Assembly (NCBI RefSeq): GCF_000754815.1
Contig: NZ_KN150747.1
Location: forward strand, 807,655-871,654
DNA length: 64,000 bases
Source: Yersinia ruckeri ATCC 29473
Lineage (GTDB): Bacteria > Pseudomonadota > Gammaproteobacteria > Enterobacterales > Enterobacteriaceae
Direction of reading: 5' to 3'
Shown here: piece after piece, positions 48,978 to 59,164 of the stretch
How positions within the stretch are numbered: position 1 is the stretch's first letter
Layout of the letters: each line of letters opens with the position of its first letter
The notes under the pieces: model-generated
The model's input: the letters and a program-made list of their open reading frames with translations, nothing else
Database searches by the model: none
What the model was told of the DNA's origin: nothing
Translations under genes and position numbers: made by a program

Positions 48978-49079
48978 CCCCGACCGAGGCCGGGGTGCGC
49001 GAATACTGCGCCAACACCAGGGAAAACGTGAACCTGCGTATTAATTTCTGGTCGTATTCGCAGGTTGTCGGGATTCGTT
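48967..49079 (-). ncRNA. arcZ: Small regulatory RNA ArcZ
   Basis: Hfq-dependent sRNA between arcB and elbB on the strand opposite to arcB, as in E. coli. The minus strand reads TTCCCTGGTGTTGGCGCAGT then ATTCGCGCACCCCGG, matching the 3' part of E. coli ArcZ, which is the processed active form. It ends in a GC-rich hairpin (48977-48996) and a run of Ts (48974-48967). The 5' part is not conserved. A -10 TATGAT (49090-49085) with TACATT/TTACAT about 17-18 bp upstream suggests a start near 49079, giving about 113 nt against 121 in E. coli. ArcZ activates rpoS and represses arcB there. Confidence 0.88.
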
Positions 49080-49213
49080 GATACATCATACAAGCAACAA
49101 CATAGCAAATGTAAGCGCTCTTGTTACAAGATTCATTAAAATATGTGATAGAGATTACTGTTTGTCACTAGAACAGGTTAAGCGATTGACAGCATAAGAA
49201 AAGGGGGAAAGTG

Positions 49214-49867
49214 ATGAAAAGAGTGGGTGTCGTGTTAAGTGGTTGCGGTGTTTTTGATGGTGCAGAGATACATGAATCCGTCTTAACACTGCTGGCTTTG
49301 GATCGCGCCGGTGTAGAGGCAGTTTGCTTTGCGCCGGATAAACCACAACTTCATGTTATTAATCATTTATCTGGTGAGGTTTCGGCAGAAGTACGTAATG
49401 TTTTAGTGGAGTCTGCGCGTATTGCTAGAGGCCATATTCAGCCGCTTTCGGCGGCCAATTCGGATAATCTGGATGCTTTGATTGTACCCGGAGGATTTGG
49501 AGCAGCGAAGAATCTGAGCAGCTTTGCCACCGAAGGCTCTGCGTGTTCTGTCGACCAAGATTTATATAAACTCGTACAAAAAATGCATAAGGCAGATAAA
49601 CCAATTGGTTTTATGTGCATAGCCCCAGCTTTGCTGCCAAAGCTGCTGGGAGATCGGGTTCGCCTGACTATTGGTAATGATATTGATACCGCAGAGTCTA
49701 TCGAGAGCATGGGGGGTGAACATATTGTCTGCCCGGTTGATGATGTGGTGGTAGATGCTGAGCACAAAGTGGTGACGACACCGGCTTATATGCTGGCCGG
49801 TTCCATTTCTGAGGCGGCAACAGGTATTGATAAATTGGTTGCCAAGGTGCTGGATTTAATCAAATGA
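49214..49867 (+). CDS. elbB: DJ-1/PfpI-like protein ElbB (glyoxalase-type)
   Basis: 217-aa class I glutamine-amidotransferase-like protein; the E. coli homologue ElbB has been linked to isoprenoid synthesis and shows glyoxalase activity. Characteristic parts are the start [18 protein letters not shown], the [13 protein letters not shown] loop and the nucleophile-elbow cysteine in [11 protein letters not shown] at 49214 is preferred over GTG at 49211 for spacing to GGGGG. The last four bases overlap mtgA. Confidence 0.94.
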   Translation: MKRVGVVLSGCGVFDGAEIHESVLTLLALDRAGVEAVCFAPDKPQLHVINHLSGEVSAEVRNVLVESARIARGHIQPLSAANSDNLDALIVPGGFGAAKNLSSFATEGSACSVDQDLYKLVQKMHKADKPIGFMCIAPALLPKLLGDRVRLTIGNDIDTAESIESMGGEHIVCPVDDVVVDAEHKVVTTPAYMLAGSISEAATGIDKLVAKVLDLIK

Positions 49868-50586
49868 AATCGGGTCGGTACGGGCTGAGAGGGGGCTGGC
49901 GTAGATTAAAACAGGGAGTTTTTGCGTTGCTGGGCTTTTGGCTGGCGGCGATTTTGATTTTCGCTTTCCTGCCCGTACCTTTCTCGATGGTAATGATCGA
50001 AAGGCAAGTGGGAGCCTGGTTTAGTGGCGAATTTTCTTATGTTGCCCATTCTGACTGGGTACCAATGAGTGAAATTTCGCCCTATATGGCTTTGGCAGTA
50101 ATGGCGGCAGAAGACCAAAAATTTCCTGAGCATTGGGGGTTTGATGTCGCCGCTATCGAATCGGCATTAGCTCATAATCAACGTCATCAGAAACGTATCA
50201 GAGGCGCCTCCACGCTTTCGCAGCAAACGACCAAGAATTTATTTCTCTGGGATGGGCGCAGTTGGTTGCGAAAAGGGCTGGAAGCTGGGCTTACCGCTGG
50301 CATTGAACTGATATGGACTAAACGCCGCATCCTGACGGTTTATCTGAATATTGTTGAGTTTGGCGACGGTATTTTCGGCGTAGAGGCGGCCTCACAGCAT
50401 TTCTTCAACAAACCCGCCAGCCGGTTAAGTGCATCAGAGGCGGCGATGCTAGCCGCGGTATTGCCTAATCCTCATCGCTATAAGGCGAATGCGCCTTCAA
50501 GCTATGTGATGGGTCGCCAGCAATGGATTTTGCGTCAAATGCGGCAATTGGGCGGTAAAACGTTCTTACAGGAAAACGATCTGTAA
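49864..50586 (+). CDS. mtgA: Monofunctional biosynthetic peptidoglycan transglycosylase
   Basis: 240-aa GT51 glycosyltransferase that polymerises lipid II into glycan strands. One N-terminal membrane helix (about residues 17-38) is followed by the catalytic motif [14 protein letters not shown] containing the essential glutamate and by [16 protein letters not shown]. It overlaps elbB by 4 bases (ATGA), so translation is coupled. Confidence 0.96.
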   Translation: MKSGRYGLRGGWRRLKQGVFALLGFWLAAILIFAFLPVPFSMVMIERQVGAWFSGEFSYVAHSDWVPMSEISPYMALAVMAAEDQKFPEHWGFDVAAIESALAHNQRHQKRIRGASTLSQQTTKNLFLWDGRSWLRKGLEAGLTAGIELIWTKRRILTVYLNIVEFGDGIFGVEAASQHFFNKPASRLSASEAAMLAAVLPNPHRYKANAPSSYVMGRQQWILRQMRQLGGKTFLQENDL

Positions 50587-50619
50587 GCGGGAAGGGATTT
50601 GCAACTGGAATATCAAACT

Positions 50620-50655
50620 AGAAAAAAAGTGAGCCTAACAAAATCAGGCTCACTG
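50620..50655 (-). terminator. Terminator between mtgA and dolP
   Basis: AGTGAGCCT (50628-50636) pairs with AGGCTCACT (50646-50654). On the minus strand it is followed by a run of seven Ts, making it a strong terminator for dolP; it may also stop mtgA transcription. Confidence 0.85.
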
Positions 50656-50659
50656 GTGT

Positions 50660-51238
50660 TTATTTTACGTAGGTAAAGGCCGTTGTGACGTGTTTTACGC
50701 CCCCAACTTTACTGGCTATCTGGGCAGCGGACTGCCCTTCTTGCTGAGTAACCAGGCCGAGCAGGAAGACTTCCCCATTCTCAGTGGTGACTTTTACGTT
50801 GGATGATTTAACCGAATCGCTGGTCAGGATCTGCGAGCGTACTTTTGTGGTGATCCAGGTATCGGATGACGCGGTACCCAGATCAATCGGTTTACCTTGA
50901 CGGATCTCGTTGTACACCTCATTGGTACCTTCAACACCCGCAGCGATCTGTTTGGCTCGGCTAGCCAATTCAGTGTTCGGTGCTTGGCCGGTTAATAGCA
51001 CTTTGCCCTCATAGGCTGTTGCGACGATACGGGCTTCTTTTTTCAACTGTTGGTCTTTGCTTAGCGCATTACTGATGCGGGCTTCTAGCGTGCCGTCATC
51101 AACCTGAGTACCAACACTGCGAGGGTCAGTTACGGATTTGGTCGCCACAGCGGCGCTGCCAACCACGACGGCACCGACACAGCCTTGCAATAGCAGGGCG
51201 CTGAATAGCACGGCAAAAAATGGGAAACTAACCTTCAT
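50660..51238 (-). CDS. dolP: Outer-membrane lipoprotein DolP (YraP)
   Basis: 192-aa lipoprotein with a lipobox ending LLLQGC (Cys20) and two BON domains (about residues 48-115 and 122-190). DolP in E. coli binds anionic phospholipid at division sites and supports BAM function and envelope integrity; it is a sigma-E target. It is the last gene of the lpoA-yraN-diaA-dolP group, 10 nt after diaA. Confidence 0.95.
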   Translation of the reverse strand: MKVSFPFFAVLFSALLLQGCVGAVVVGSAAVATKSVTDPRSVGTQVDDGTLEARISNALSKDQQLKKEARIVATAYEGKVLLTGQAPNTELASRAKQIAAGVEGTNEVYNEIRQGKPIDLGTASSDTWITTKVRSQILTSDSVKSSNVKVTTENGEVFLLGLVTQQEGQSAAQIASKVGGVKHVTTAFTYVK

Positions 51239-51248
51239 TTATGCTCCT

Positions 51249-51839
51249 TTAATCGTCCTGATGGGGAAATAGAGTGTTATCAATAAGATCACACAAGCAA
51301 TTGACTGTAAGCATGTGCACTTCCTGCACTCGAGCGCTGCGATGGGAAGGGATGCGAATTTCCACATCTTGCTGACCTAACAGGCCAGCTAGCTCACCGC
51401 CATCATAGCCTGTAAGCGCAACAATAGTCATATCTCGGGTTACAGCGGCCTCAACCGCTTTCACGATATCACGGCTGTTGCCACGAGTGGAAATTGCCAG
51501 TAAAACGTCACCGGCCTGGCCTAACGCGCGAACCTGCTTGGCATAGACTTCATCGTGCAGCCGGTCATTGCCAATAGCGGTCAATACCACGTTATCGGCG
51601 TTCAAGGCGATAGCCGGCAGGCTTGGGCGCTCGGTTTCGAATCGGTTGATCATACTGGCGGCAAAATGCTGAGCGTTGGCCGCTGAAGTCCCGTTGCCGC
51701 AACAGAGAATCTTGTTACCGTTCAGTAGTGACTGAACCAGTGTCATGGCCGCCCGGGATATGGCATCAGGCAAGGCTTCTGCCGCCGCAATCTGGGTTTG
51801 AATACTTTCGGTAAAACAGACTTTGATTCTATCCAGCAC
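51249..51839 (-). CDS. diaA: DnaA initiator-associating protein DiaA
   Basis: 196-aa SIS-domain protein that forms tetramers and promotes DnaA assembly at oriC. SIS motifs [20 protein letters not shown] and [19 protein letters not shown] are visible. The related GmhA isomerase is the alternative, but the neighbourhood (yraN, dolP) and C-terminal sequence indicate DiaA. Confidence 0.94.
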   Translation of the reverse strand: MLDRIKVCFTESIQTQIAAAEALPDAISRAAMTLVQSLLNGNKILCCGNGTSAANAQHFAASMINRFETERPSLPAIALNADNVVLTAIGNDRLHDEVYAKQVRALGQAGDVLLAISTRGNSRDIVKAVEAAVTRDMTIVALTGYDGGELAGLLGQQDVEIRIPSHRSARVQEVHMLTVNCLCDLIDNTLFPHQDD

Positions 51840-51894
51840 GTTGATTTAACCCACTCAGTAAAATGAATTGCCCGGCTTTGCCGGAGAAGAATGA

Positions 51895-52260
51895 TCAATC
51901 CGCATTAAAAGCATTAGGCAACCATTCTAACTGGTTACCGGTAATTGCAAAAACATCAAAACGGCAAGGCGATGTGTCAAAGCTGGCTCCACGTTGTGCC
52001 AGCCAAACGGCGGCGGCGCGTAATAACCGCTGTTGCTTGGTGTTAGTGATGCTGGCGGCGGCACCGCCAAAAACAGCATTACGTCGAAAACGAACCTCGA
52101 CAAATACCCAAGTATCCCCATCACGCATGATGAGATCGATCTCACCGCCACGCACCGCCACATTGGCAGACTGGAAAACCAGGCCCGCTCGCTCAAGATG
52201 CTGTCGAGCCAGTCTTTCGTAACTTGCGCCAGTATCCCTTTGGCTCATGAAGTTATCCAT
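51895..52260 (-). CDS. yraN: UPF0102 family protein YraN
   Basis: 121-aa protein of the restriction-endonuclease-like fold. The motif [11 protein letters not shown]...FVEVR carries the acidic and glutamate residues of the PD-(D/E)XK core. The role is unknown. The start could be at 52260 (MDNF) or 52248 (MSQR). It sits between lpoA and diaA. Confidence 0.9.
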   Translation of the reverse strand: MDNFMSQRDTGASYERLARQHLERAGLVFQSANVAVRGGEIDLIMRDGDTWVFVEVRFRRNAVFGGAAASITNTKQQRLLRAAAVWLAQRGASFDTSPCRFDVFAITGNQLEWLPNAFNAD

Positions 52261-52268
52261 TATTTAAG

Positions 52269-52305
52269 CCCCGTCCTGAGACGGGGTACTAAAACCCCTA
52301 GGGGT
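52269..52305 (-). promoter_or_regulatory. Hairpins in the lpoA-yraN junction
   Basis: CCCCGTC (52269-52275) / GACGGGG (52280-52286) forms a 7-bp stem and ACCCCTAGGGGT (52294-52305) is a palindrome, in the 49 nt between lpoA and yraN. No T-run follows, so they may tune expression of the downstream genes or protect lpoA mRNA. Confidence 0.4.
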
Positions 52306-52309
52306 AGAG

Positions 52310-54280
52310 TTATGCGGCTGGAACCACCATACCTTGGCGGTAGATCAACCAAGGCAATTTGCGGTTAACCACGCAGTTTTCTGATGCAGTCAGTTCACCG
52401 GTCGTTCCTGATACTTTAAAACCGGGAATCTGGCGCATTTCAGCAAAGTGGTTGGACAGAGTCCAAGCATCTATCCCCATAGCGTACAGGCGTACCAGCG
52501 AGTAGTCATTGGCATATTTGGCGGCAGTCTGCTGCATCAGTGCCGGATTGGCTCCTGCCATCAGAGGAATATCGCTGAATTGCACCCCTTCCATTTCCAG
52601 GCGGTAGTCCGGGCCAGCGCCAGCCTGATAGCTGCGCGAGCTGGCGTACAGCGCGGGTTTACTCTGGGAAGAGGTCGCCATGTCGATCATCGGTTTAATC
52701 AATGTCAACTGGTCTGGGGTTGCCACAATATAGACCGCATCCACGTTACCGTTACTGGCGGATGTTGAAATGACCGGTGCATCAACCGGTGGAGCCGGAA
52801 TGGTTAACCCCGCGATAGTGACTGATTGCGGTGCTGCTGCCGTTGTGACGGAAACAGGTTGGCCAGTGATCCGAATTCCTGCGCCACTATTGATGGACTG
52901 CTTCAATTCAGCGGTAGAGCCAAAACTTTGCTGTAGCACGGTTTGGCCACCCTGTTTTTGCCATTCTTCGGTAAAGGCTTTGGCAATACGATCGCCAAAT
53001 GCTCCACGCGGAGTGAGCAATAACGGCATCTGTTTTTGTTGCTGCCATATATGGTGAGCGGCATCGCGTGCTTCATCTTCTGGTGACAGCGCGAAATAAC
53101 AGATATTCGGGTTATTCGTGCTGGATTCCGGCTGGTTCAGTGCCAAGATATTGAGGGTCGTTGGTGTGGTTGCCAGTTGTTCGACCTCAGGCTTGAGTAA
53201 GGGGCCGACAACCAGTGTTGCTCCATCTTGCTGTGCCTGAGCCAATAGTGCAGCGATAGGTTGGGTCGTGGTGTCATACACTTTGACCTGTGCATTGCTG
53301 GTGGCTACGGGAGTTGCAACGGGTGCCGGTTCTGGCGTGGTTACCGGCGCTTCGTTACCGGTTGTGGCATCAGCATTGGCGGCAGGTTCAGTCACTGGCG
53401 CTGGTGCTGGTGCCGACAAACCGCTTTGCGCGGCCATAAAACCTTGCTGAATGGCATCACCGAACACTTTGGCCTGCCCACTTAACGGCAATAATAGCGC
53501 GATTTTTGCGGTAGATGCCTGAGTGAAATTCACCACTTGGGTTAATTGCGTCGGCAGTGATTTTGCCGCTGGATTCTGCGGATAGCGGGTTTGCCAGTCT
53601 TTGATCGCCGCCTTCAATAAATCCGGATCCTGACGGTTATCCAGATAGATATGCAGCAAATCCAGCCAGCCTTGTAGCACATTTTCATCAGCATTGATCA
53701 CCAATGTGTTCAGCTCTTGTGGCGTCAGTTGCGCCAAAGTCTGCCAGGTCGCATCAATGTTGTCTTGATGGGCTTTCTCTTTCAGCAACGGCTCCTGCGC
53801 GATATAGGCACGGATGAGTGGCAGAGTGGGTTTTCCCTGATTTGAGCCGATAAGCGCCTGATAGTAGCGAACCTGTTGATTGGCCGATAACTGACTGGCG
53901 TCTAATTTGGTCAGTATTGTGGCGGCGGCAGAGGTATTCTTCTGTGCAATCAACAACTCAGCGGTCAGCAATTGTTGTTCCTGACGCTGAGTATCGTTCA
54001 TTTTTTCCGGTAATGCGTTTAACTGTTCGCTGGCCTGAGGCAGCTTTCCTTCACGTAGCAGGGCACGAATGGCGAGTAATTGCCAGTCAGCCTTGTTATC
54101 ATCACTGCTTTGCTGCAATTGTTGCAGATAATAATCAGAGTTCGCGCTTGCTTCGTCCTGTATATTTGACGGAGGCGGAGTCTGCGGGGCACGGCCAGAA
54201 CAGCCAGCCAAGACAAGAGCGGCCAACACTGCAGGGATAAAAAAACCTGCTTTGGTACGAACGGATGTTGAGGAAAGCAT
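52310..54280 (-). CDS. lpoA: Penicillin-binding protein activator LpoA
   Basis: 656-aa outer-membrane lipoprotein that stimulates the transpeptidase of PBP1A. The start at 54280 places a lipobox LVLAGC at Cys27. A TPR-like helical N-domain (residues about 30-250) is followed by a periplasmic-binding-protein-like C-domain beginning [20 protein letters not shown] Pro/Ala/Thr-rich insertion (about residues 315-355) interrupts the C-domain. Divergent from rsmI with about 60 bp between the starts. Confidence 0.95.
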   Translation of the reverse strand: MLSSTSVRTKAGFFIPAVLAALVLAGCSGRAPQTPPPSNIQDEASANSDYYLQQLQQSSDDNKADWQLLAIRALLREGKLPQASEQLNALPEKMNDTQRQEQQLLTAELLIAQKNTSAAATILTKLDASQLSANQQVRYYQALIGSNQGKPTLPLIRAYIAQEPLLKEKAHQDNIDATWQTLAQLTPQELNTLVINADENVLQGWLDLLHIYLDNRQDPDLLKAAIKDWQTRYPQNPAAKSLPTQLTQVVNFTQASTAKIALLLPLSGQAKVFGDAIQQGFMAAQSGLSAPAPAPVTEPAANADATTGNEAPVTTPEPAPVATPVATSNAQVKVYDTTTQPIAALLAQAQQDGATLVVGPLLKPEVEQLATTPTTLNILALNQPESSTNNPNICYFALSPEDEARDAAHHIWQQQKQMPLLLTPRGAFGDRIAKAFTEEWQKQGGQTVLQQSFGSTAELKQSINSGAGIRITGQPVSVTTAAAPQSVTIAGLTIPAPPVDAPVISTSASNGNVDAVYIVATPDQLTLIKPMIDMATSSQSKPALYASSRSYQAGAGPDYRLEMEGVQFSDIPLMAGANPALMQQTAAKYANDYSLVRLYAMGIDAWTLSNHFAEMRQIPGFKVSGTTGELTASENCVVNRKLPWLIYRQGMVVPAA

Positions 54281-54342
54281 ACTGTATCCAGTGATGTTTT
54301 TTTCAAGATGCTCAATATTAAATCGGTAATCCGGATGAAACA

Positions 54343-55230
54343 ATGAATCAACACGATCGAGCAGTGATTTCTGCATCTACGCTTTACGTGGTACCCACCC
54401 CAATCGGTAATTTAGGGGACATCACCCACCGGGCGTTAGAGGTACTGAAAAGCGTTGATTTGATTGCGGCAGAAGATACGCGCCACACGGGTTTGCTGTT
54501 GCAACACTTTGCTATCAACGCGCGCCTGTTTGCGCTTCATGACCATAACGAACAACAAAAAGCCGACCAACTACTGGCGAAACTTCAGGAAGGCCAGAGT
54601 ATAGCGCTGGTTTCCGATGCTGGTACGCCATTAATCAACGATCCTGGCTACCATCTGGTACGCCGTTGCCGCGAGGCGGGCATCCGTGTGGTGCCATTGC
54701 CTGGAGCCTGCGCGGCCATTGCTGCATTGTCGGCTGCGGGCATGGCTTCGGATCGTTTTTGCTACGAAGGCTTCTTGCCTGCAAAAACTAAAGGCCGTAA
54801 GGATACCTTGCAGGCGCTGATTGAGGAACCACGAACGTTGATTTTCTATGAATCGACTCATCGGTTATTGGAAAGTTTACAGGACATGGTGACGGTACTT
54901 GGCCCACAGCGTTATGTAGTACTGGCGCGTGAATTGACGAAAACCTGGGAATCCATCCATGGAGCGCCAGTTGGCGAACTGCTGGCCTGGGTGCAGGAAG
55001 ATGATATGCGCCGTCGGGGCGAGATGGTGCTGGTGGTTGAAGGCCATAAAGTACAGGCTGACGATGCGTTACCGGCGGAAGCCCTGCGGACACTGGCATT
55101 GTTGCAAAAAGAGTTACCGCTGAAGAAAGCTGCGGCACTGGCCGCTGAAATCCACGGCGTGAAGAAAAATGCGTTGTATCGTCATGCATTAGATCAACAG
55201 GGCGAAATGGCAGACGATTCGGCAGAGTAG
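54343..55230 (+). CDS. rsmI: 16S rRNA 2'-O-ribose C1402 methyltransferase RsmI
   Basis: 295-aa tetrapyrrole-methylase-fold enzyme that methylates C1402 of 16S rRNA with RsmH. SAM-site motifs [28 protein letters not shown] and [17 protein letters not shown] are present. The C-terminal helical extension ends [19 protein letters not shown]. It is followed by rnpB. Confidence 0.96.
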   Translation: MNQHDRAVISASTLYVVPTPIGNLGDITHRALEVLKSVDLIAAEDTRHTGLLLQHFAINARLFALHDHNEQQKADQLLAKLQEGQSIALVSDAGTPLINDPGYHLVRRCREAGIRVVPLPGACAAIAALSAAGMASDRFCYEGFLPAKTKGRKDTLQALIEEPRTLIFYESTHRLLESLQDMVTVLGPQRYVVLARELTKTWESIHGAPVGELLAWVQEDDMRRRGEMVLVVEGHKVQADDALPAEALRTLALLQKELPLKKAAALAAEIHGVKKNALYRHALDQQGEMADDSAE

Positions 55231-55301
55231 AAGCCAGACCAGCTTGATCAAGACTGGTGAGCGGGTAATAAATCGGCATAAATCTTTGTTGCAAGGGAAA
55301 G

Positions 55302-55330
55302 ATGACATTTCGTCTCAATGTGACTATAAT
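55302..55330 (+). promoter_or_regulatory. rnpB promoter
   Basis: ATGACA (55302-55307), a 17-bp spacer and a perfect TATAAT (55325-55330) lie 7 nt before the predicted RNA start, a near-consensus sigma-70 promoter suited to a constantly needed RNA. Confidence 0.85.
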
Positions 55331-55337
55331 CCGCCGC

Positions 55338-55716
<379 letters not shown>

Positions 55717-55726
55717 ATAAATGATG

Positions 55727-55757
55727 ACCCTGTGTGGCTTGCCGCACAGGGTTTTTC
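55727..55757 (+). terminator. rnpB terminator
   Basis: ACCCTGTGTGG (55727-55737) pairs with CCGCACAGGGT (55742-55752) with one G-T pair and is followed by TTTTTCTCTTTT. Confidence 0.93.
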
Positions 55758-55767
55758 TCTTTTAGGG

Positions 55768-55947
55768 GATCGGCTACTGCGCGTTTGTCACTTGAGTTTG
55801 GGCTGTGCTCGGCCTCCTCGTGTACTGCGTGTACACTCCGGGGCACTGCGCGCAGGCCGCGCTCAATTGTCTGCCGCTCGTTACGCCCTTGGCTTGGGTG
55901 ATTGTCGGCTACTGCGCGTTTGTCACTTGAGTTTGGGCTGTGCTCGG
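55768..55947. repeat. Second locus of the 135-bp repeat, 1.3 copies
   Basis: One full unit (55772-55906) and a 41-bp partial copy (55907-55947) of the repeat found after yhcC, in the same orientation. Both loci start with GATCGGCTACTG. The array ends 9 nt before the yhaK stop codon. The unit here carries the CTCGTTACG variant seen in the third unit of the other array. Confidence 0.95.
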
Positions 55948-55956
55948 TATTCTTAC

Positions 55957-56661
55957 TCATACCGGTAAGTCGATCAGCAGTGCGCGTAACGAGGTTTCAG
56001 CTTTAATCGTCAATGCTTGCTCTTCCTGCACAAATGCGCCATCGCCGCAGGTGAGCCGCTGTGGTGCGGTTGTTTGGGTTCCCGCTACCTTGACAGTGCC
56101 GTGGATAGATTGCAAATAGGCTCTTTGCCCTTGCAGAAAAAAGGTTCTCTCCTCGCCTGCGGTCATATCCAGATGGTGAATCCATATCTGTTGCCGTAAT
56201 TTCAGGCTGCCTTGTGCGCCATCTGGCGAAGCCAGTAAATGATAAGATTCATTGTCTAAAACTAAATGCTGGCTTGGCTCGACTTCACGCTCGGGGCAGG
56301 CATTTAGCCATAACTGAATACGGGTTAACGGCTTACAGCGACTTAAATTGCGCTCGCTGTAGCTCACGCCTTGTTGAGGTGAGAATAAAATGGCTTCACC
56401 GGCCTTGGCCTGAATAGGGTTGCCCAGGCTATCCCGATATTCCGCTTCCCCTTGTAAAATCAGGTTCAGAATATCCACTTGAGGATAAATCCGTGGCTGA
56501 AAAGAGGCGTCGGGAGCCAGTACTTCCTGATTCAGTACGCGTAGCGAAGCGTAACCCAGCAGCTTGGGATCGAAATAATGACCAAAAGAAAAAGTATAAC
56601 GGGCTTGTAACCAACCAAAGTCAGCTTGCCCGCACTGTTTTGCTGTTCTGCATGTGATCAT
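55957..56661 (-). CDS. yhaK: Pirin-family protein YhaK
   Basis: 234-aa bicupin of the pirin/quercetinase-like family; the E. coli homologue is a redox-sensitive cytoplasmic protein of unknown substrate. The N-terminal cupin has ARYTFSFGHYFDPKLLGYAS and the C-terminal block TCGDGAFVQEEQALTIKAET. It is divergent from yhaJ, as in E. coli, which may be its regulator. Confidence 0.95.
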   Translation of the reverse strand: MITCRTAKQCGQADFGWLQARYTFSFGHYFDPKLLGYASLRVLNQEVLAPDASFQPRIYPQVDILNLILQGEAEYRDSLGNPIQAKAGEAILFSPQQGVSYSERNLSRCKPLTRIQLWLNACPEREVEPSQHLVLDNESYHLLASPDGAQGSLKLRQQIWIHHLDMTAGEERTFFLQGQRAYLQSIHGTVKVAGTQTTAPQRLTCGDGAFVQEEQALTIKAETSLRALLIDLPV

Positions 56662-56770
56662 GACGATGATTGCCCTTATTAATTGATAGATGAATGGTAA
56701 GCGTCTGGACGCAGGATTGTTAGCCAGTTAATCTGGTCGCTATATTCAAATTTCCTGATTGAGAAAACTG

Positions 56771-57667
56771 ATGGCTAAAGATCGGGCGTTAACGTTAGAA
56801 GCGTTGCGGGTAATGGACGCGATTGATCGCCGTGGCAGCTTTGCTGCTGCCGCAGACGAGCTAGGCCGAGTGCCTTCAGCTCTCAGCTACACCATGCAGA
56901 AACTCGAAGAAGAATTGGATGTTGTCTTATTTGACCGTTCGGGGCATCGCACCAAGTTTACCAATGTAGGCCGTATGTTATTGGAACGTGGTCGGGCGTT
57001 GCTGGATGCGGCAGACAAGCTGACGACTGATGCCGAAGCGCTGGCTCGTGGTTGGGAAACCCATATCACTATCGTCAGCGAGGCCTTGTCGCCTGCTTGG
57101 AAACTCTTCCCACTGATCGATAAGTTATCCCTGAAGGCCAATACCCAGGTGTCCATTTTGACTGAAGTGCTAGCTGGGGCGTGGGAGCGTCTGGAGCAGG
57201 GGCGCGCTGATATCGTCATTGCACCGGATATGCATTTTCGCGCATCGTCAGAAATCAACTCGCGTAAATTGTATAAAGTCACCAGTGTTTACGTTGCCAG
57301 CCCAGACCATCCTATTCATTTGGAGCCGGAGCCTCTTTCAGAAGTTACCCGCGTGAAATACCGTGGCATTGCCGTGGCAGATACGGCGCGTGAACGCCCG
57401 GTGATTACCGTGCAATTATTGGATAAACAGCAGCGTTTAACGGTGAGTAGCATTGAAGATAAACGACGCGCGCTGTTGGCTGGATTAGGCGTGGCGACCA
57501 TGCCTTATGAAATGGTCGAAAAAGATATCGAAGCTGGGCGCTTACGGGTTGTTGGGCCGGAATACAGCCGTGAGATCGATATTATTATGGCCTGGCGACG
57601 AGACAGCATGGGCGAAGCTAAATCCTGGTGTCTGCGCGAAATTCCTAAATTATTGGGACGCGGCTAG
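56771..57667 (+). CDS. yhaJ: LysR-type regulator YhaJ
   Basis: 298-aa LysR-family transcription factor. The winged helix-turn-helix is RRGSFAAAADELGRVPSALS (residues about 20-40) and an effector-binding domain follows from about residue 95. The start at 56771 matches E. coli; four upstream codons are dropped. E. coli YhaJ is involved in dinitrotoluene-compound response and virulence regulation in pathogenic strains. Its divergent partner here is yhaK. Confidence 0.95.
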   Translation: MAKDRALTLEALRVMDAIDRRGSFAAAADELGRVPSALSYTMQKLEEELDVVLFDRSGHRTKFTNVGRMLLERGRALLDAADKLTTDAEALARGWETHITIVSEALSPAWKLFPLIDKLSLKANTQVSILTEVLAGAWERLEQGRADIVIAPDMHFRASSEINSRKLYKVTSVYVASPDHPIHLEPEPLSEVTRVKYRGIAVADTARERPVITVQLLDKQQRLTVSSIEDKRRALLAGLGVATMPYEMVEKDIEAGRLRVVGPEYSREIDIIMAWRRDSMGEAKSWCLREIPKLLGRG

Positions 57668-57737
57668 GTAAATAAAAAAACGGCGTAGTTGCTGATCTTT
57701 TTTATTATTTATCTTGAACCATCCCACCCAATAACAA

Positions 57738-57759
57738 CGCCCTATCTGATGATAGGGCG
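57738..57759 (-). terminator. Terminator between yhaJ and yqjF
   Basis: A perfect 9-bp stem CGCCCTATC (57738-57746) / GATAGGGCG (57751-57759) with a TGAT loop. On the minus strand TTGTTATT follows, so it probably ends yqjF. Confidence 0.6.
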
Positions 57760-57783
57760 CTAGAGATTAACCGCGGGCAATGA

Positions 57784-58179
57784 TTACCACTTTTTCCCCA
57801 GCAGGCGGTCAATACTGAATGCACCAGGACCAGTCATTGACAGCAGCAGGAAGCCTCCGGCGATAGTCAGGTTTTTCATGAACATTATCTGGTTTACGCC
57901 TTCCGCAAAGTTGGTATGGAATATCAGCGCAGTTAACAGTGTAAAACCAGCGATAAACAGTGCGGTAGTGCGGGTCAGGAAACCAAACAAAATGGCCAGA
58001 CCGCCACCGAACTCCAGCAGAATAGTCAATGGCAGGAAGAAGCCGGGAACGCCCATCGCCTGCATGTATTGTTGAGTTCCTGCATAGGCATCGCCCATTT
58101 TCCCATAGCCGGCAACAATAAACAGAATTGGCATCAGAATACGTGCAACCAATAGGCCGGTATCTTGTAATTTACTCAT
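57784..58179 (-). CDS. yqjF: DoxX-family membrane protein YqjF
   Basis: 131-aa inner-membrane protein with four helices, DoxX family. Typical blocks are VARILMPILFIVAGYGKM and LLEFGGGLAILFGFLTRTTAL. E. coli yqjF is a known YhaJ target in dinitrotoluene sensing, and here yhaJ is the adjacent convergent gene. The biochemical role is unknown. Confidence 0.93.
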   Translation of the reverse strand: MSKLQDTGLLVARILMPILFIVAGYGKMGDAYAGTQQYMQAMGVPGFFLPLTILLEFGGGLAILFGFLTRTTALFIAGFTLLTALIFHTNFAEGVNQIMFMKNLTIAGGFLLLSMTGPGAFSIDRLLGKKW

Positions 58180-58440
58180 CGACTATTTACTCCAAATAAA
58201 GGGTGATGCTAATGCCTGACATTAGCGCAATACTTTCTGGTCATGCGTTGGGCTTGCCAGCGTTGTACCGAGTTGATGAATAATATGTTAGTCGTTAAGT
58301 TGGAAAGTTGTTAGCAAGTAAAACTGTCTGTTTTTATCAAAAAAATTGAAGGGTTTAACAAAGCGTGCGGAAAAATCATTTAGCCCGATATTTAGAGGTA
58401 TTAATGGGCAATGACGAATGGATTTAATAAGATGAATAAT
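58180..58440. other. Intergenic region between yqjF and yqjK
   Basis: About 260 bases, AT-rich. It should contain the yqjF promoter. No gene or obvious repeat is seen. Confidence 0.5.
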
Positions 58441-58487
58441 AACAAGAAAAACTCGCCTGTGACTAAGTGGCGATATCAGGCGAGTTT
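58441..58487 (-). terminator. Intrinsic terminator of the yqjDEK operon
   Basis: A perfect 11-bp stem AAACTCGCCTG (58449-58459) / CAGGCGAGTTT (58477-58487), followed on the minus strand by TTTTCTTG. The stem overlaps the yqjK stop codon. Confidence 0.85.
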
Positions 58488-58770
58488 AGCGAGAAGAGAA
58501 AGTGCGGCGAAAAAGGCGAACGGTTCCCCATACACTTAATGCACGGCGAGACCAGCGAATCACTCGGCTGGGATGACGGGTGCTATAAATAGCCAACACA
58601 CTGGAACCCAGAACCAAAAGCTTACGCATTTCGAGGATTTTCAGCCAACCGCGATCGTAAGGTGCAGTGATTTCAAGCCAGTGTGCCGCGCTGTTAGCCA
58701 GATCCAGACGTTGCTGTTCAATTTGACGCAGCAATTTTTCTTTTTCTAACTGCAATTGTTGACGGCTCAC
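58486..58770 (-). CDS. yqjK: YqjK-family protein
   Basis: 94-aa protein of the YqjK family, function unknown. An N-terminal charged helix (QLQLEKEKLLRQIEQQRLDLA) could form a coiled coil; one weakly hydrophobic segment near residues 50-60 and an arginine-rich C-terminus follow. The start overlaps the yqjE stop by 4 bases, so it is the third gene of the yqjD-yqjE-yqjK operon. Confidence 0.88.
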   Translation of the reverse strand: MSRQQLQLEKEKLLRQIEQQRLDLANSAAHWLEITAPYDRGWLKILEMRKLLVLGSSVLAIYSTRHPSRVIRWSRRALSVWGTVRLFRRTFSSR

Positions 58771-59162
58771 TGGTCTTTCTCCAGTCGTTGTCGATCGATT
58801 TCCAACTGTTTACGGGTGGATGTCAAAAAGGTGGAACGACGGGTTTTAACCCATGTCCAGATGCCGCCAATTAGCGCCAGCGCCAGTAAAACGCCAGTGG
58901 TGATGGCCAAGGCCATAAAGCGATGAACCGGATCGACTGCCCACATCACTAATACCAGCAAGCTCATTAAACCAAAAGCGGTCAACAGCAAAGTTATTCC
59001 TGCCATTATCAGCAACTGAATCAGCGTCGCTTTTTCTTCTTCCAGCTCAATAACTGCCAGGCGAACCCGAGTTTCAACCATGCCGACGACAAGGGCGGCA
59101 ATGCGGTGGACAGTATCGAGGACCCCTTTACCGGGGCCCTGAGTGCGAGGTTGTTCTGCCAT
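58767..59162 (-). CDS. yqjE: Phage-holin-superfamily-III-like membrane protein YqjE
   Basis: 131-aa inner-membrane protein with two central helices (about residues 50-75 and 80-105) between charged ends. The start MAEQPRTQ at 59162, 2 nt after yqjD, matches the family; the open frame further upstream overlaps yqjD. The role is unknown. Confidence 0.9.
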   Translation of the reverse strand: MAEQPRTQGPGKGVLDTVHRIAALVVGMVETRVRLAVIELEEEKATLIQLLIMAGITLLLTAFGLMSLLVLVMWAVDPVHRFMALAITTGVLLALALIGGIWTWVKTRRSTFLTSTRKQLEIDRQRLEKDQ

Positions 59163-59164
59163 AA

